Shown: piece by piece, positions 40,364 through 49,199 of the stretch | How positions within the stretch are numbered: position 1 is the first letter of the stretch | Layout of the letters: every line of letters begins with the position of its first letter | Assembly (NCBI GenBank): GCA_965249745.1 | Contig: OZ252252.1 | Location: forward strand, 1,550,001-1,614,000 | DNA: 64,000 nucleotides | DNA from: JANYHH01 sp965249745 | GTDB taxonomy: Bacteria > Deinococcota > Deinococci > Deinococcales > JAAFIG01 | Direction: 5' to 3' | Program-made: the position numbers and the translations under genes | The notes under the pieces: generated by a model | What the model was told of the DNA's origin: nothing | Database searches by the model: none | What the model saw: the letters and a program-made list of their open reading frames with translations, nothing else

Positions 40364-40963
40364 TCAACCTGTGATTGTTGCCGCCCGCCGGATCAACTTG
40401 CCCTGCTCCAATGTCTCGAGCGCAAAATCTGCCACGTCCGCCCGTGAAATCTGCGAACCGAACCCTAAGCTCAAATCGCCCGTGCGGTACGAGCCGCGTT
40501 TCGGTTCGTCCATCAATCGCGTCGGTCGAATGATGGTCCAGTCCACGTCAGTTGCGCGGATCAGCGCCTCCTGACGCTCGTGATCCGCGAGCGCCTTTCC
40601 TAAAAACAACCAGACCAGATTGGCGAAAAGTCCCTTCCGGCTGTCGCCCACGGCGAACGAGCTGATGCAGATCAGGCGCTTCAAGCCGCGCGCTTTCATA
40701 CCATCCAAAATATTCTGTGTGCCACGACTGCGGGTGTCAGCGCCCGTGTTGCCCGCACCGAGCGCACAGATCACCGCGTCGTACCCATCCAGCACGTCGC
40801 TCACCACGGCAGGCTCGAGGACATCGCCACGAATCACGGTCAGGTTCGGCGCGGCTGGAACCTCGGATCTCGAGAAGGCGGTGACTTGATGCCCGCGTGA
40901 CAGGGCTTCCCGGACGATCTCTTTTCCCACACCCTTGGAGGCTCCGAACACGATGATCTTCAC
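40364..40963 (-). CDS. NAD(P)H-binding SDR-like protein
   Basis: 199 aa from GTG 40963; reverse TACACT (40975-40970) lies 6 nt upstream. GASKGVGKEIVREALSRGHQ is the dinucleotide loop; LKRLICISSFAVGDS and VDWTIIRPTRLMDEP fit the NAD(P)-binding (NmrA/YwnB-like) group, which lacks the YxxxK pair. Probably a redox-sensing or flavin-reductase-like protein rather than a classical dehydrogenase. Confidence 0.82.
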   Translation of the reverse strand: MKIIVFGASKGVGKEIVREALSRGHQVTAFSRSEVPAAPNLTVIRGDVLEPAVVSDVLDGYDAVICALGAGNTGADTRSRGTQNILDGMKARGLKRLICISSFAVGDSRKGLFANLVWLFLGKALADHERQEALIRATDVDWTIIRPTRLMDEPKRGSYRTGDLSLGFGSQISRADVADFALETLEQGKLIRRAATITG

Positions 40964-41183
40964 GCCTCGAGTGTAAGGCCGGGTCATCAAAACGCTGATT
41001 TACAGCGTGCTCTCAGCTCGAGGATCAGCGAAATTGCTTTAGGAGAAACGCTGTAAGTGACAAACCCTCGCCCCCATATCGTAGGGGCTTAGCGTGCTAG
41101 GCCCAGCTACCCTCGAGAACAACGGTCACGTCCCAGTCAATGTTGCTCGAGAAAACCGATATTTGGCTGTCCTCTCAAACCGA

Positions 41184-41765
41184 TCAAACCTGCGTCTGTG
41201 AAGCTGACGAACTCCTCGAGTGATACAAACCTCCCGGTGTGGCGTACGCGATTACCCTGGAATCCGGCGGGCACTCCAACGCCTCCACGACCATCAACTC
41301 GTGCGCCACGGTCAGGGTTGGCGCGACTACCGGCGATCCGTGCGCCCCGAACCCGAAGCCTTTCGCCAACCGCCCGCCGCTCCGGTCCACGACCACGCTG
41401 GCCAGCACAACCGCCTCGATCCCGATGAGGGTGCAAGGCGTCCCGTAAACGCTGAACTTCGGAATTCTCGCGGCGGCTTTTGGCGCATCCCGAATCTGCC
41501 AGTACGCGTCCCTCTGACTTTTGTGGGGCACGATCAGCGTTTTCCCTCGAGCCAGGATTTCCTCTCTAACCGCCTGTAATGCCGCTTCCATGCCGACCAG
41601 CACGACGCTCGCGGCTGCCAGAACAGGGTGCAGCATCAGGTTCTTGGCGGCGGCTCTGGCTCCCTTGAAGTTCGGGTTGTGACCGTGCGGTGGCATCGGG
41701 TAGGCGCAGGCGTTTTGCCGCACCAGGTCTGACCAGAGTTGTTCGCGGATCTCGCCTGCGGTCAC
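41184..41765 (-). CDS. 5-formyltetrahydrofolate cyclo-ligase-like protein, probably damaged
   Basis: 193 aa from GTG 41765. The start (GEIREQLWSDLVRQNACAYP, PPHGHNPNFKGARAAAKNL) and TLIVPHKSQRDAYW match the 5-FCL-like family related to MTHFSD. After GGRLAKGFGFG the usual D-E-W/Y segment seems missing and SPVVAPTLTVAHELMVVEA follows at once, suggesting a deletion of 15-20 residues. Its end (YATPGGLYHSRSSSASQTQV) is atypical; another frame (41137-41240) continues as SLEEFVSFTDAGLIGLRGQP. Possibly a pseudogene. Confidence 0.55.
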   Translation of the reverse strand: MTAGEIREQLWSDLVRQNACAYPMPPHGHNPNFKGARAAAKNLMLHPVLAAASVVLVGMEAALQAVREEILARGKTLIVPHKSQRDAYWQIRDAPKAAARIPKFSVYGTPCTLIGIEAVVLASVVVDRSGGRLAKGFGFGAHGSPVVAPTLTVAHELMVVEALECPPDSRVIAYATPGGLYHSRSSSASQTQV

Positions 41766-41904
41766 GGTCTCATCTTCTCACGCGACCGTGAGACTGTGAA
41801 CGACGGCGCTCAGAGGGATGGAGCGCGTAACGGCCGCCATATTTTTCATACTCGAGGCGAAAAAAACCACAACCCGGCTGAGCCTGACCGGTACACTCGA
41901 GGTC

Positions 41905-44592
41905 ATGAAGCGTATTTTGATGCTTGGCTGGTTGGCTGTGGCGCTCGCGGCTTGCACTGACGCAACGACGACCCCGCCCGGTGGGGGCGTCACGCCGCCG
42001 CCTGGTTCTCCGCCACCTGTTTCTCCACCACCAGGACCACCGCCGCCGGTGATCGTGCCGAACGCGACCTGGAGCGATCCGAAATCGTGGGTCTCTGGCA
42101 AGGTTCCGGTCGCGGGCGAGGATGTCGTGATCCCGCAAGGGAAATCCGTGATGCTGGATGTCAGTCCGCCCGCGCTGAAATCACTGGTGATTCAGGGTGC
42201 CTTGAAATTCGCGTACAAGGACCTCGAGCTGACCTCGGGGTACATCATGTTGCAGGGTGGTCAGTTGCAGGTTGGCACGCCAGAGATTCCTTTCACCAAC
42301 CAGGCGGCGATCACGCTGACCGGGGCGGACACCGGAACCGATCACCTTGGCATGGGCGAGAAATACCTGGGCGTCATGAACGGCGGGCAACTGGACTTGC
42401 ACGGTGCGCCCGTCAAATCCTGGACGCGCCTGAACGCCACGGCCGCCGTGGGAGCCAAGACGATCACCGTGGACGACTCGAGCGGCTGGAAAGTTGGTGA
42501 CCGGATCGCGGTTGCCAGCACCGACTACGACGCGCATCAGGCGGAGGAAACCACGATTGATGCCATCGCAGGCACGACCTTGACGCTTCACGACGCGCTG
42601 AAATTCATGCACTATGGGCAGGCACAGTCCTTTGGCGGCAAGACCTTGGAGTCTCGAGCCGAGGTCGCGTTGCTCCGACGCAACATCGTGATTCGTGGCG
42701 AGGAGGCGTCCAGCAAAAATGGCTTCGGCGGTCACGTGATGATTATGGACACTGGCAAGGCACGGTTTGAGAACGTGGAGTTCACGCGGCTCGGGCAGAT
42801 GGGGAAGCTCAAGCGCTACCCGATTCACTTTCACATGCAGGGTGACGGTGGCGAGGGAAGTTACGTCATGAACAGCGTGATTGACCATAACTTCAACCGC
42901 GCAATCACGATTCACAGCACCGGGAAGCTGCTGATTCGCAACAACGCAGCCTTTGACACCGTGGGTCACATGTACTTCTTGGAAGACGGCGGTGAATCTG
43001 GCAATACCCTGGAGGGGAACCTGGGTTTCCTGACGCGCTGCACGCTTCAGAAGGATCAGTACGGCAATCAGAAGGGCTGCTATCAACTCCAAAATGGCGA
43101 GACGCTGCTGCCGACCGATAAGGAACCATCCACCTTCTGGATCACCAATCCCGCGAATATCTTCCGCAACAACGTGGCGGGCGGCTCGGACAGCTTCGGC
43201 TTTTGGGTCGCGTTGCCGGAGCACCCGACCGGACCGAGCGCCACCGATGCCCGTTTCAAAGACCTGTTCCTGCGGCGCACTGCTCTCACCGAATTCAAGG
43301 GGAACTTGGCCCACAGCAATGGCAACACAGGGTTGAACGTGGACGGCGGTCCAAACGCCACGACGCTGGATTCGGAAGTTACCAGCTATGTGGCTCGAGT
43401 CAACCCGGCGGACAACAATAGTGCTGTCGTGCCCGTAAAGTTTGAGAATTTCACCGCGTACCGGAATCGCACTCGAGGCGTCTGGTTGCGCGGGTACTCT
43501 CACACGTTGCTCGGCGCGATGCTAGCGGACAACGGCATCGGCGCGACCTTCGCCAGTGGTGAGACGTTGATTCAGGATAGCGTGGTGGTCGGCGAAACCG
43601 ACAACAAGGGCACGCCAGGGCAGTACGAGAAGAAGGGCCTGGATGGGCGTAGCCTGCCGTACCCCTACGGTGACGGCACGGAGTACGCCTCGAAGCACCC
43701 GATTCGCGGCTACGAGTTCTACGACGGTCGCGTCGGCGCGAAGAACGTGACCTTCGTCAATTTCCAGTCCAACGCGTTACGCGCCGCGAGTGCGGTGTCC
43801 TATCTGCGCTTCACGGCGTTCAGTACCGATCCCCGCAACAGCGCCGAGGGCTTGAAATTTGAAAACGCCAATCCCGTGTACCTGAAAATGGAGCGACCAG
43901 AGCCGACTGCCCCCTTGGATGACGGCATGGACGGCTATCGGAGCGCGGTCATTCTGGACAAGGACGGTTCGCTCTCTGGCTCGAGCGGCAACGCTGGGAG
44001 GAGCGTCGTGGTCAATAATCCGTTCCTGGTGAATGGAAACTGCACGGCCGCTAACCCCGACTGGGGCGATGCCAGGGTTTGCAACAACACCTACGCTCGC
44101 TTCACCTTCGCCAACCAGGACAGCAGCGCCGCCGAGATCAGCCCGATGACCCTGACCCGGCTCGAGGATAACAATCCGCAGCACAAGGCTTGGGGCACGC
44201 CGAACGGTGGCGATGCCAAGGCGAACACCTTCTTCGAGTCGCGCCTGATTCTTTCCAAAGCGTACAAGCTCGAGATGAACGGGGCGATGCCGAATCACAC
44301 CAGGCTGGGTTTGTACAACCGCAACCCGAAGGACCTGATTCAGATGGCCATTCCTTGGGGCGGAGCGGAACCGTTCATTTACCGCGATTACTACATCGCT
44401 AATCCCGACAAGAACGGCCCTCAGGGCAGAATCCTGAAGGCGGCTGACCGGGCTGAGTTTGATGCCTCGAGCGGCGACAAGTTCTTTCTGGATGCCGGAA
44501 CGCTTTATTTGAAAATGCAAGTCAAGGACGATCCAAAGTACCCCCGCGATTACGCCATCGTGGATGTTTGCAAGACTGATCTCTGCAAGTAA
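41905..44592 (+). CDS. G8-domain beta-helix lipoprotein (CEMIP/TMEM2-like)
   Basis: 895 aa from ATG 41905; TACACT (41892-41897) is 7 nt upstream. Lipoprotein signal ending VALAAC, a Pro/Gly linker, then a G8 domain (WSDPKSWVSGKVPVAGEDVV, LDVSPPALKSLVIQGALKF) and a long right-handed beta-helix (YPIHFHMQGDGGEGSYVMNS; RAITIHSTGKLLIRNNAAFD). The same G8-plus-beta-helix order occurs in animal hyaluronan depolymerase CEMIP and TMEM2. Likely surface polysaccharide binding or cleavage; activity unproven. Two Cys near the C-terminus (VCKTDLCK). Confidence 0.82.
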   Translation: MKRILMLGWLAVALAACTDATTTPPGGGVTPPPGSPPPVSPPPGPPPPVIVPNATWSDPKSWVSGKVPVAGEDVVIPQGKSVMLDVSPPALKSLVIQGALKFAYKDLELTSGYIMLQGGQLQVGTPEIPFTNQAAITLTGADTGTDHLGMGEKYLGVMNGGQLDLHGAPVKSWTRLNATAAVGAKTITVDDSSGWKVGDRIAVASTDYDAHQAEETTIDAIAGTTLTLHDALKFMHYGQAQSFGGKTLESRAEVALLRRNIVIRGEEASSKNGFGGHVMIMDTGKARFENVEFTRLGQMGKLKRYPIHFHMQGDGGEGSYVMNSVIDHNFNRAITIHSTGKLLIRNNAAFDTVGHMYFLEDGGESGNTLEGNLGFLTRCTLQKDQYGNQKGCYQLQNGETLLPTDKEPSTFWITNPANIFRNNVAGGSDSFGFWVALPEHPTGPSATDARFKDLFLRRTALTEFKGNLAHSNGNTGLNVDGGPNATTLDSEVTSYVARVNPADNNSAVVPVKFENFTAYRNRTRGVWLRGYSHTLLGAMLADNGIGATFASGETLIQDSVVVGETDNKGTPGQYEKKGLDGRSLPYPYGDGTEYASKHPIRGYEFYDGRVGAKNVTFVNFQSNALRAASAVSYLRFTAFSTDPRNSAEGLKFENANPVYLKMERPEPTAPLDDGMDGYRSAVILDKDGSLSGSSGNAGRSVVVNNPFLVNGNCTAANPDWGDARVCNNTYARFTFANQDSSAAEISPMTLTRLEDNNPQHKAWGTPNGGDAKANTFFESRLILSKAYKLEMNGAMPNHTRLGLYNRNPKDLIQMAIPWGGAEPFIYRDYYIANPDKNGPQGRILKAADRAEFDASSGDKFFLDAGTLYLKMQVKDDPKYPRDYAIVDVCKTDLCK

Positions 44593-44616
44593 TGGCTGTG
44601 TAAGTGAAGACAGCAA

Positions 44617-44665
44617 AATCCCCCTCGAGTAGTAGACGCGGTTATCACGCGGCTCGAGGGGGATT
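44617..44665. terminator. Bidirectional terminator with CTCGAG in both arms
   Basis: AATCCCCCTCGAG (44617-44629) pairs with CTCGAGGGGGATT (44653-44665), between convergent genes ending at 44592 and 44690. Confidence 0.85.
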
Positions 44666-44689
44666 GTTGTACAGCCGTTGTGGGCGTGT

Positions 44690-44905
44690 TCAGGCTTGAG
44701 CGGTGACGCGGGGCGGCACGCGGTTGAAACGGCGGCGATCCGTGGCTGAGGCCATCTGCGCCTCGAGTTCGCGTTCTTCCGCTAGGAAATCTGCCCATTG
44801 ATCCAGATTACGGACTCCGGCTTCCACGGCATCCACCGGGGTGCGAAACTTGGTTCCCTCGAGGAATCGTTTGGCGGCGCGCTTCATGTAGTTGACTCGT
44901 TTCAT
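44690..44905 (-). CDS. Small basic protein (71 aa)
   Basis: Start ATG 44905 with GGAGG 5 nt upstream; an alternative ATG six codons later is possible. MKRVNYMKRAAKRFLEGTKF, then an amphipathic acidic helix DQWADFLAEERELEAQ and basic end RRRFNRVPP. Not recognised. 140 bp downstream of the anti-sigma gene. Confidence 0.6.
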   Translation of the reverse strand: MKRVNYMKRAAKRFLEGTKFRTPVDAVEAGVRNLDQWADFLAEERELEAQMASATDRRRFNRVPPRVTAQA

Positions 44906-45045
44906 AGGTGCCTCCACCGGCTTTGAATTGGACTTGAGTGGAGTGTACGCAGGCGTCGTCACACGAACGTCAAAGTGGTTGTGAAGCGCTGGACGAACCT
45001 CAAATGCCCTGGTCAAAACCGGGACCCTCAAGGCTGGGAAAGAGT

Positions 45046-46350
45046 TTAATTGATCGTCTCGAGCTGCTTCAAATCCCTGTCCAGCACGACCACGCCGCGC
45101 TTTGATACCGCCACCGCCAAATGATCGCCGGGCATCGGGGACAGGTCCATTGGGACCCCTTCCAGCTTGACCCGTCCCAGCACCGCTAGGGATTCCAGGC
45201 TGACGGTCGTGACGAATCCGGCCCGGTCGGACAGGCACGCTAGGTCGTCCATCAGTGTCAAACGATCCGGCGTGCCTTGGAGTTGAACCGTCTGTAAGAC
45301 TTTTCCAGTCTGGCGGTTCAGTTTTAGCAGGCGACCCCCGTAATCCAGCACCAGTAGCATCTCGCCGCGCACCGCGAGCGAAACGGGTTTGCCACCAACG
45401 CGGTAGCGTGCCAGCTCGCGCCCGGTGCTGCGCTCTAGGACGCTCACCTCGCCGGTCACGTGATGCGTGGCGTAGATGCGATCCCCGACTATGGCGGTGG
45501 CATCCATCACGTCGTTCATCGCCATGTCTGTGGTCGGGGCGATCTGCGCCGTCAACATGGTTTTCCCGCTCGCGCCGGTTTTCCGAAAGATCACGGCCGT
45601 CCCGGAGATGGCTCCCTTGACGACGACCGTATCGCCCGCTACCGCCACGCCCGCCGCGCCGACCGGAACCGCCCAGGTGTCCAACAATTTACCCGTGCGC
45701 TCGTCCACGATGAACAGGCTGTTGTTGCGGGCATCCAACAGGTACGAGACCCCCCCGCTCGAGGTGGCGGCGGTGAAGACGCTCGGCTGAGGAACTGTAA
45801 AGTGAACTGCCAGACGGCTGCGATCCGGGCGGACGAGCACGGCGGGCGTGACGCGGGCGGTCTCGCCGGAATTGGCGAAGATCAGGCCGCCGTCCCCGGT
45901 GGTGGCCACAGCCGAGGCATTGACCCCGGCGGGCGGCGCAAACACCAGCAGCGCCAGCGCCGCCAGAACTGCCGTTCCAGCCCCCAAGAGGCCCGCCAAC
46001 ACCCGAGGGCGCGGCGCGACTCGAGACCGGGCTTGCGGGGCGCTCTGTGCGGCGCTTCTGGGCGCAACTCGAGCGGCAGGAGGCTGAGGGGTAGAGGACT
46101 GAGCGGTAAAGGGTTGCGGATTGACCGGGGCGTCCTGACGGATCGCCTCCATGAGTTTAACTTTCAGAGCTGGCGGCGGCGTCACGGGCGCGGTTGCACC
46201 GACACCGCTCAGGGCCAGTTCCAGTTCCCGCAACTCGAGGCGTAGCTCAAGGTCGGTTTGCAGCGCAGTCGTTACGATTGCCTGTTCCTCCAAGCTGGCG
46301 ATGCCGAGCGCGACCAGCGGTAAGAGTTCTTGAAGTTCAGAGCGGTTCAT
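45046..46350 (-). CDS. Membrane-bound anti-sigma factor with beta-propeller
   Basis: 434 aa, overlapping the sigma gene by ATGA. N-terminal zinc-less anti-sigma-like segment (ELLPLVALGIASLEEQAIVT, RskA-type), Pro/Ala linker, one membrane helix (LAGLLGAGTAVLAALALLVF, ~117-136), then an extracytoplasmic propeller-like domain (VSYLLDARNNSLFIVDERTG; GEVSVLERSTGRELARYRVG; YGGRLLKLNRQTGKVLQTVQ). Holds the ECF factor inactive at the membrane until the outer domain senses stress; signal unknown. Confidence 0.85.
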   Translation of the reverse strand: MNRSELQELLPLVALGIASLEEQAIVTTALQTDLELRLELRELELALSGVGATAPVTPPPALKVKLMEAIRQDAPVNPQPFTAQSSTPQPPAARVAPRSAAQSAPQARSRVAPRPRVLAGLLGAGTAVLAALALLVFAPPAGVNASAVATTGDGGLIFANSGETARVTPAVLVRPDRSRLAVHFTVPQPSVFTAATSSGGVSYLLDARNNSLFIVDERTGKLLDTWAVPVGAAGVAVAGDTVVVKGAISGTAVIFRKTGASGKTMLTAQIAPTTDMAMNDVMDATAIVGDRIYATHHVTGEVSVLERSTGRELARYRVGGKPVSLAVRGEMLLVLDYGGRLLKLNRQTGKVLQTVQLQGTPDRLTLMDDLACLSDRAGFVTTVSLESLAVLGRVKLEGVPMDLSPMPGDHLAVAVSKRGVVVLDRDLKQLETIN

Positions 46351-46937
46351 GCGTCTCCCAGGGGTGCGGCGAACTCGGAAAGTTGACCGCGCAATTTATC
46401 TAAAGCGTATTTCAGGCGTGACTTGACAGTGCCGACGGGTACGTTCATCTGGGCGGCGATCTCTTCTCTGGACGCACCCCGAAAGTACGCCAATTCGACC
46501 GTGCGACGGTGCGCTTCGGAGAGGTCCACCATTGCGGCCCGCACCCGCACCGCCACAGACGCCAGCTCAGCCCGCTCCAAGGGACCGATGCCATCGCTCG
46601 GGATCGGCAGTGGATCGCCCTCCTCGTCAACGATCGGCGTCGTGAAGCGCTCGCGGCGCAGGGCATCTATCGCGGCGTTGCGGGTCAGAGTCATCAGAAA
46701 CGTGGACAGCGCCGCCCGGCCCGGCTCGAAGCCGCCGGGATTGCGCCAGAGCTTCATCAGGGCATCCTGGACGATCTCCTCAGCTTTCGGGGCGCTGTTG
46801 CAGACCCGGAGCGCCAGGCCGTACAGAGCGCTCGAGTAGCGGTCGTACAGCTCCGAGAAGGCCGATTCGTCCGCGAACACCAACCGGGCCACCAGCTCGG
46901 CATCGCTGAGCGAGGTGTACTCGAGGGCGTTGGACAT
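46347..46937 (-). CDS. ECF (sigma-70 family) RNA polymerase sigma factor
   Basis: 196 aa from ATG 46937, since reverse TAGAAT (46950-46945) lies 7 nt upstream. Region 2: FSELYDRYSSALYGLALRVC and EEIVQDALMKLWRNP; region 4: EAHRRTVELAYFRGASREEI and GTVKSRLKYALDKLR. SigK/RskA-like group. Co-transcribed with its anti-sigma factor. The leaderless start suggests housekeeping rather than self-transcription. Confidence 0.93.
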   Translation of the reverse strand: MSNALEYTSLSDAELVARLVFADESAFSELYDRYSSALYGLALRVCNSAPKAEEIVQDALMKLWRNPGGFEPGRAALSTFLMTLTRNAAIDALRRERFTTPIVDEEGDPLPIPSDGIGPLERAELASVAVRVRAAMVDLSEAHRRTVELAYFRGASREEIAAQMNVPVGTVKSRLKYALDKLRGQLSEFAAPLGDA

Positions 46938-47090
46938 AAGCTCCATTCTACTCGCCGCTCTGAAGCCCGTGTTGTACGTCATTGGAAACGCCAGGGTCAC
47001 ATCTCACCTCAAAAGAGATACGCACGACCCTTCAAAACGGTTCAACGGTGCTAGAAACCCAGTGCTGGAAACTCGAGTAAAATCCACAGC

Positions 47091-47717
47091 ATGGACACCC
47101 TCTCCCCGCTCGAGGTGCGCGTGCTGGGCGCGATGATGGAAAAGCAGGTCACGACTCCAGACTTGTACCCAATCTCGTTAAACGCGCTCACCAACGCTTG
47201 CAATCAAAAAAATAGCCGCTTTCCGATCACCAGTTACAGCGACCGCGAGGTGGAGGCAGCGCTGGACGGCTTGAAGCTGAAGGGATTGGCGTCGTTCACC
47301 CGTGAATCCGGCGGGCGCGTCCCGAAGTACATGCAGTTCTTAGCTAGAGAACTAAACCTGAACCCGGCGCAGCACGCGATTCTCTGCGTGCTGATGCTGC
47401 GCGGAGCGCAAACCGTCGGTGAGTTACGCGGGCGGGCCGAACCGCTTCATAAAATAGAGAACCTGAGCGACGTGGAACGGATCATGGAGCGCTTCGCGGA
47501 CTTGGAAATCGCCCTGAAATTAGAGCGCAGTTCCGGCGAGCGCGACGCCCGCTGGACGCACCTGCTGACCGGCGCTCCCGTCATGCCCGCTGCGACAGGG
47601 GAGGGCAGGGCCTCCGGTAGCGGTGGCGGCAGTGATCTGGTCTCGCGGGTAGAGGCTTTAGAGGCGGAAGTACTGCAACTGCGAGCTGAGCTGGAAGCGT
47701 TGAGAACCAGCCGATGA
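47091..47717 (+). CDS. YceH family (DUF480) protein
   Basis: 208 aa; TAAAAT (47078-47083) is 7 nt before ATG 47091. Signature PLEVRVLGAMMEKQVTTPDL, then PISLNALTNACNQKNSRFP and REVEAALDGLKLKGL: two winged-helix repeats. C-terminal coiled coil LVSRVEALEAEVLQLRAELE. Widely conserved, function unknown; the winged helices suggest nucleic-acid binding. Confidence 0.9.
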   Translation: MDTLSPLEVRVLGAMMEKQVTTPDLYPISLNALTNACNQKNSRFPITSYSDREVEAALDGLKLKGLASFTRESGGRVPKYMQFLARELNLNPAQHAILCVLMLRGAQTVGELRGRAEPLHKIENLSDVERIMERFADLEIALKLERSSGERDARWTHLLTGAPVMPAATGEGRASGSGGGSDLVSRVEALEAEVLQLRAELEALRTSR

Positions 47718-47802
47718 AACGCCGGAAAGCTGGTTCTACAAAACGATTCCAGGGGTTGCTCGAGGGATTGCCGCGATAAGGCCGGTCGCGGATGTAAATG
47801 AC

Positions 47803-48228
47803 TTGAACGCGCCTCACGAGGCTGACCTCGATCTGGGCCAGCTTCAACGGCTCGCGGATGAATACTTTGTGCTCCCAGAGGCCGGTGACGTGGAGCTTCT
47901 GGATGCCTGGTTTCGCCTCTTTGAACGCTATCCTGACAGTGACGGCTACGGGGTCTTCTGGACCATCTTGCACGGCATTGAACACGTCGTAACCAGTCCG
48001 ACCGAGTTGCTGACGATCGTTCGTCGCTCACTGGATCGGAAACCAAGCTATTTTCCGGCGATGATGATTCACAGGATGCTGAACTCGCCCGCCTTTGCCT
48101 CACAGCCTGGCGAACGCGTCCTGCTGAATCTGCTACGACAGTCCGAAACCGATCAACGATGCAATCCAGAGCTGCGCGTTTCGATCCGGGGTTTCCTCGA
48201 GTACCAACTCGAGCAGGGGCGGTCGTGA
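47803..48228 (+). CDS. Hypothetical helical protein
   Basis: 141 aa from TTG 47803; no ATG or GTG lies suitably. ADLDLGQLQRLADEYFVLPE, RYPDSDGYGVFWTILHGIEH and SYFPAMMIHRMLNSPAFASQ are regular helices. Similar small helical proteins occur in bacterial immunity-like families (Imm), but no toxin partner lies nearby. Identity open. Confidence 0.6.
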   Translation: MNAPHEADLDLGQLQRLADEYFVLPEAGDVELLDAWFRLFERYPDSDGYGVFWTILHGIEHVVTSPTELLTIVRRSLDRKPSYFPAMMIHRMLNSPAFASQPGERVLLNLLRQSETDQRCNPELRVSIRGFLEYQLEQGRS

Positions 48229-48309
48229 AAACAGAGCATAAAAATGAAAGAGGGCGCAGCACGCTGCGCCCCTACTGTCAGATTGAAACTATGGTTTGGA
48301 AACGCTGGT

Positions 48310-48588
48310 TTAGACCTTGCCCTTGAGGGTGCTGCTGGCCTTGAACTTCAAGCGCTTGCCCGCTGGGATCTTGATCTTCTCTTTCGTACCGGGCTTGACA
48401 CCGGTGCGCGCCTTGGTTTTCACCACGCTGAAGGTTCCCAAACCGGGGAGCGTGACGCTGCCCTTCTTGACGCCGCCGGTGATGGCACCGATCATCGCGT
48501 CAACAGCGGAGCCTGCCGCCTTGCGGGTGACGCCAGCTTTTGCCGAGACTTCCTGAACCAGATGAGCCTTACCCATGCGATCTGCCAT
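48310..48588 (-). CDS. Nucleoid protein HU
   Basis: 92 aa. MGKAHLVQEVSAKAGVTRKA, the beta-arm FSVVKTKARTGVKPGTKEKI and PAGKRLKFKAS are classical HU. It bends and compacts DNA as a dimer. GGAGG precedes ATG, and a TTGACA promoter lies at 48613-48639. It lacks the long Lys/Pro N-terminal extension known in Deinococcus radiodurans HU. Monocistronic. Confidence 0.93.
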   Translation of the reverse strand: MADRMGKAHLVQEVSAKAGVTRKAAGSAVDAMIGAITGGVKKGSVTLPGLGTFSVVKTKARTGVKPGTKEKIKIPAGKRLKFKASSTLKGKV

Positions 48589-48612
48589 TTTTTATTACCT
48601 CCGGCACACACT

Positions 48613-48639
48613 TTGCTACGGCAGAGGCGTATTTGTCAA
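48613..48639 (-). promoter_or_regulatory. HU promoter
   Basis: Reverse strand TTGACA (48639-48634), 15-bp spacer, TAGCAA (48618-48613). Near-consensus -35. Confidence 0.5.
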
Positions 48640-48769
48640 CTCCCCCACGTTAGTGTCCGTGCCGTTGGGGACGGGTTGAGCGGTAAGTACAAAACCGAAC
48701 GCCTCGAGCGAGACGGGTTACTTCCCCAATCCAGGCTCAAAGCGTTCGAGTGGCACGCGTCTATTGCGA

Positions 48770-49096
48770 TTAGGTTTTCTCTTCTACCCACACTGTAGTC
48801 CCGTTTATTAGAGTTTGATAAGACTTAACGGCTTTGAAAGCCGGAAGCGTTAATGCTTTGCCGGTTCCCAGGTCAAATTGCGCTCCGTGACGCAGGCATT
48901 TGATGCTCGGGGTGATTTCGTCGCGTTCAGTCACCTCGCCGCCGTACAGTTCGTTATCGTCGTGCGAACAACGATCCTCGATCGCCCAGAATCCCGACAA
49001 CGAATGCACCACCAGCACGTACTCGCCGTCTATTTCCAAACTTCTCTGAGTGCCGACCGCGAACTCGCTGACCTCGCCAACCGCTGTTCTCTTCAT
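48770..49096 (-). CDS. Rieske-type [2Fe-2S] ferredoxin
   Basis: 108 aa. Cluster ligands CSH in IEDRCSHDDNEL and CLRH in SIKCLRHGAQFDLGTG, the two Cys-His pairs of soluble Rieske ferredoxins (BphF/NirD-like). Start ATG 49096 follows reverse TAGACT (49108-49103) by 6 nt. Electron carrier; the partner oxygenase or reductase is not in the window. Confidence 0.88.
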   Translation of the reverse strand: MKRTAVGEVSEFAVGTQRSLEIDGEYVLVVHSLSGFWAIEDRCSHDDNELYGGEVTERDEITPSIKCLRHGAQFDLGTGKALTLPAFKAVKSYQTLINGTTVWVEEKT

Positions 49097-49199
49097 GGAA
49101 TCAGTCTACGAAATCCGCCCCCAAACTCTGTCCCACGGCGACGAACCGTTCTCCCGACTCGAGACTCGCGCGGCATGGCTTGGGTAGACTTGTGAGCGG

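Noticed and set aside
42181..43503. 440-aa reverse ORF opposite the G8 lipoprotein
   Set aside because: Antisense shadow; the forward strand has signal peptide, G8 domain and leaderless promoter.
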